Source: an uncultured bacterium | GTDB taxonomy: Bacteria > Cloacimonadota > Cloacimonadia > Cloacimonadales > Cloacimonadaceae | Reading direction: 5' to 3' | NCBI GenBank assembly: GCA_938009275.1 | Contig: CALLHY010000030.1 | Location: 1-64,000, forward strand | DNA length: 64,000 nt | In this document: positions 63,096 through 64,000 of the stretch, piece by piece | Layout of the letters: every line of letters starts with the position of its first letter | How positions within the stretch are numbered: the first letter of the stretch is position 1 | Program-made: the position numbers and the translations under genes | The notes under the pieces: generated by a model | What the model saw: the letters and a program-made list of their open reading frames with translations, nothing else | Told to the model about the DNA's origin: nothing | Database searches by the model: none

Positions 63096-64000
63096 ATGGC
63101 CAGGGAATACAGAAACAAAATCAGCCTCTCGGAATTGACCCTGGATATCGATCACCGGAAGTATGATATCGGGCAATTTGATTTTTCCGAGATCGAAGAG
63201 TATGTGCGAGAAATCTCCAATGGCAGGCAGTATCAGTTTGACGCTATCCGGCAGATTATGGTCTACCTCTGGGGCGGGCGCTATGAATCGATAGAGGACC
63301 TGGCCCGGCAGAACTTCAAAAAGAAGGAAGCCATCCGGCAGAGGTTCTCATCGGAAAAAAAACTGCTCTCCCAGATCCCTTTACCCGGCAAGCTCTCCGG
63401 GGTTTGCTACATGGCCACCGGAGCGGGAAAATCCTATGTGATCTTTGCTATTGCCTATCTTTCGATCCTCTTGGGGAAAGTGAAACGGGTGCTGGTGCTG
63501 GGGCCTCCCTCCACGGTAATCGAACAAGGATTGACAGAAAAATTCCGGGATTATATGTACTCACCCAAGGGACTGGCAATGAAGAATAAATTGCCGGAGA
63601 AATACCGGAACATCCAGGTCAGCCTGTGCAACGCCAATGACATTGTGGATGATTACAGCATCGTTATCGAGAATATTAACGCTGTCTATACCAAAGGCGA
63701 GAATGCGATCACGGATATGCTCTTCAAGCATACCGAAGAAGTACTGGTTTTGAGCGATGAAGTGCACCACGCCTATTCCCACTTGAAATTTGGCGATGCC
63801 GGAGTAGCCTTCGATTTCGATGGTATGAATTTCGGTAAAGGCGAAGATAAGAATGAGCGCTTGTGGATGAAGTTTCTGCGGGACAATCTTCTGGAAGACC
63901 AGAAACTGAGCGAGGAAACCAAGATCAAGCGCCATATTGGCTTCACGGGGACGCCTTATAACCAGAACGATTTCTTCCCTGACGTGATCTTTGATTATTC
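63096..64000 (+). CDS. res: type III restriction enzyme Res subunit, 5' part (cut by window edge)
   Basis: The frame is open from ATG 63096 to the last base (301 complete codons). It has SF2 helicase motifs of type III Res: MATGAGKS at 106-113, DEVHH at 221-225 and GFTGTPYN near 286. The ATG is two bases after the mod stop. Res subunits are about 900-1000 residues with a C-terminal PD-(D/E)XK nuclease, which would lie beyond the edge. With Mod it cleaves unmethylated DNA after ATP-driven travel. Confidence 0.85.
   Translation, partial: MAREYRNKISLSELTLDIDHRKYDIGQFDFSEIEEYVREISNGRQYQFDAIRQIMVYLWGGRYESIEDLARQNFKKKEAIRQRFSSEKKLLSQIPLPGKLSGVCYMATGAGKSYVIFAIAYLSILLGKVKRVLVLGPPSTVIEQGLTEKFRDYMYSPKGLAMKNKLPEKYRNIQVSLCNANDIVDDYSIVIENINAVYTKGENAITDMLFKHTEEVLVLSDEVHHAYSHLKFGDAGVAFDFDGMNFGKGEDKNERLWMKFLRDNLLEDQKLSEETKIKRHIGFTGTPYNQNDFFPDVIFDY

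Larger units (their letters stand above)
40944..64000 (+). mobile_element. Mu/Tn7-class transposon carrying defence cargo (left end to window edge)
   Basis: The inferred left tip TGGGGGTGGACAAAA matches 13 of 15 bases of the Tn7 left terminus as I remember it, and transposons of this class end in TG...CA. Inside are a repressor, DDE transposase and MuB-like ATPase, then two cargo blocks (46.8-56.0 kb and 56.2 kb onward). The five bases before the tip are TATAC, the expected target duplication if duplication is Tn7-like. The right end, and therefore the element length, is outside the window. The boundary is inferred; the transposition genes are clear. Confidence 0.6.

Overview
The window looks like chromosome of an FCB-group bacterium, most likely a Cloacimonadota (Cloacimonas-like) organism. 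The evidence is two large secreted C25 (gingipain-type) peptidases with the NYPNPFNP-type C-terminal sorting domain, a poly-gamma-glutamate (pgsB-pgsC-pgsW) locus in a cell with an outer membrane, Lol, TamB and TolC machinery, and moderate GC. This placement is inference from gene content; there is no rRNA or other marker to prove it. I found no tRNA, rRNA or CRISPR array.

Layout. 0.2-1.0 kb: two small AT-rich membrane proteins of unknown function. 1.0-12.2 kb (minus strand): a tightly packed envelope and repair operon, tatD - outer-membrane protein - recJ - CTP-dependent lipid kinase-like protein - GT2 glycosyltransferase - LolC/E permease - LolD ATPase - TamB, preceded by a Na/phosphate cotransporter with a PhoU-like tail. 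14.7-22.3 kb: two tandem C25 peptidases. 22.7-28.7 kb: pgsB, pgsC, pgsW, two exported proteins (one a beta-barrel), a small acidic protein and gpsA. 29.0-39.4 kb (minus strand): murA, prmC, a REC-HATPase regulator with its STAS partner, fusA and a macB/ATPase/macA/tolC efflux operon. argF (39.6-40.6 kb) is the last ordinary chromosomal gene.

From about 40.94 kb to the right edge lies a mobile element. Its left tip (TGGGGGTGGACAAAA at 40944) resembles the published end of Tn7. It carries a LexA/CI-type self-cleaving repressor divergent from a small DNA-binding protein, a DDE transposase of the MuA/TnsB/TniA class, a MuB/TniB-like AAA+ ATPase and a tandem-HTH protein. A ten-base motif (TGTCCAAGYG) recurs both near the left end and between repressor and transposase. 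The right end is outside the window.

The cargo has two blocks. Block 1 (46.8-56.0 kb) is a nine-gene same-strand run that I do not recognise as any named system: a helical protein, a proteasome-type AAA+ ATPase, three different PD-(D/E)XK nuclease-like proteins, a HEXXH metalloprotease-like protein, a Sel1-repeat protein, a shortened DnaE-like protein with a PHP domain but no polymerase catalytic aspartates, and an AbiJ-like/HEPN-like protein. Block 2 (56.2 kb to the edge) is a defence locus: remnants that look like the N-terminus of a SNF2-type helicase, a 1468-residue SF1 helicase fused to a DUF559-like nuclease, a type III Mod methyltransferase with a compositionally foreign central domain, and a type III Res helicase cut by the window edge. 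Inference: the transposon moves an anti-phage island, and block 1 is the best candidate for an undescribed multi-gene system.
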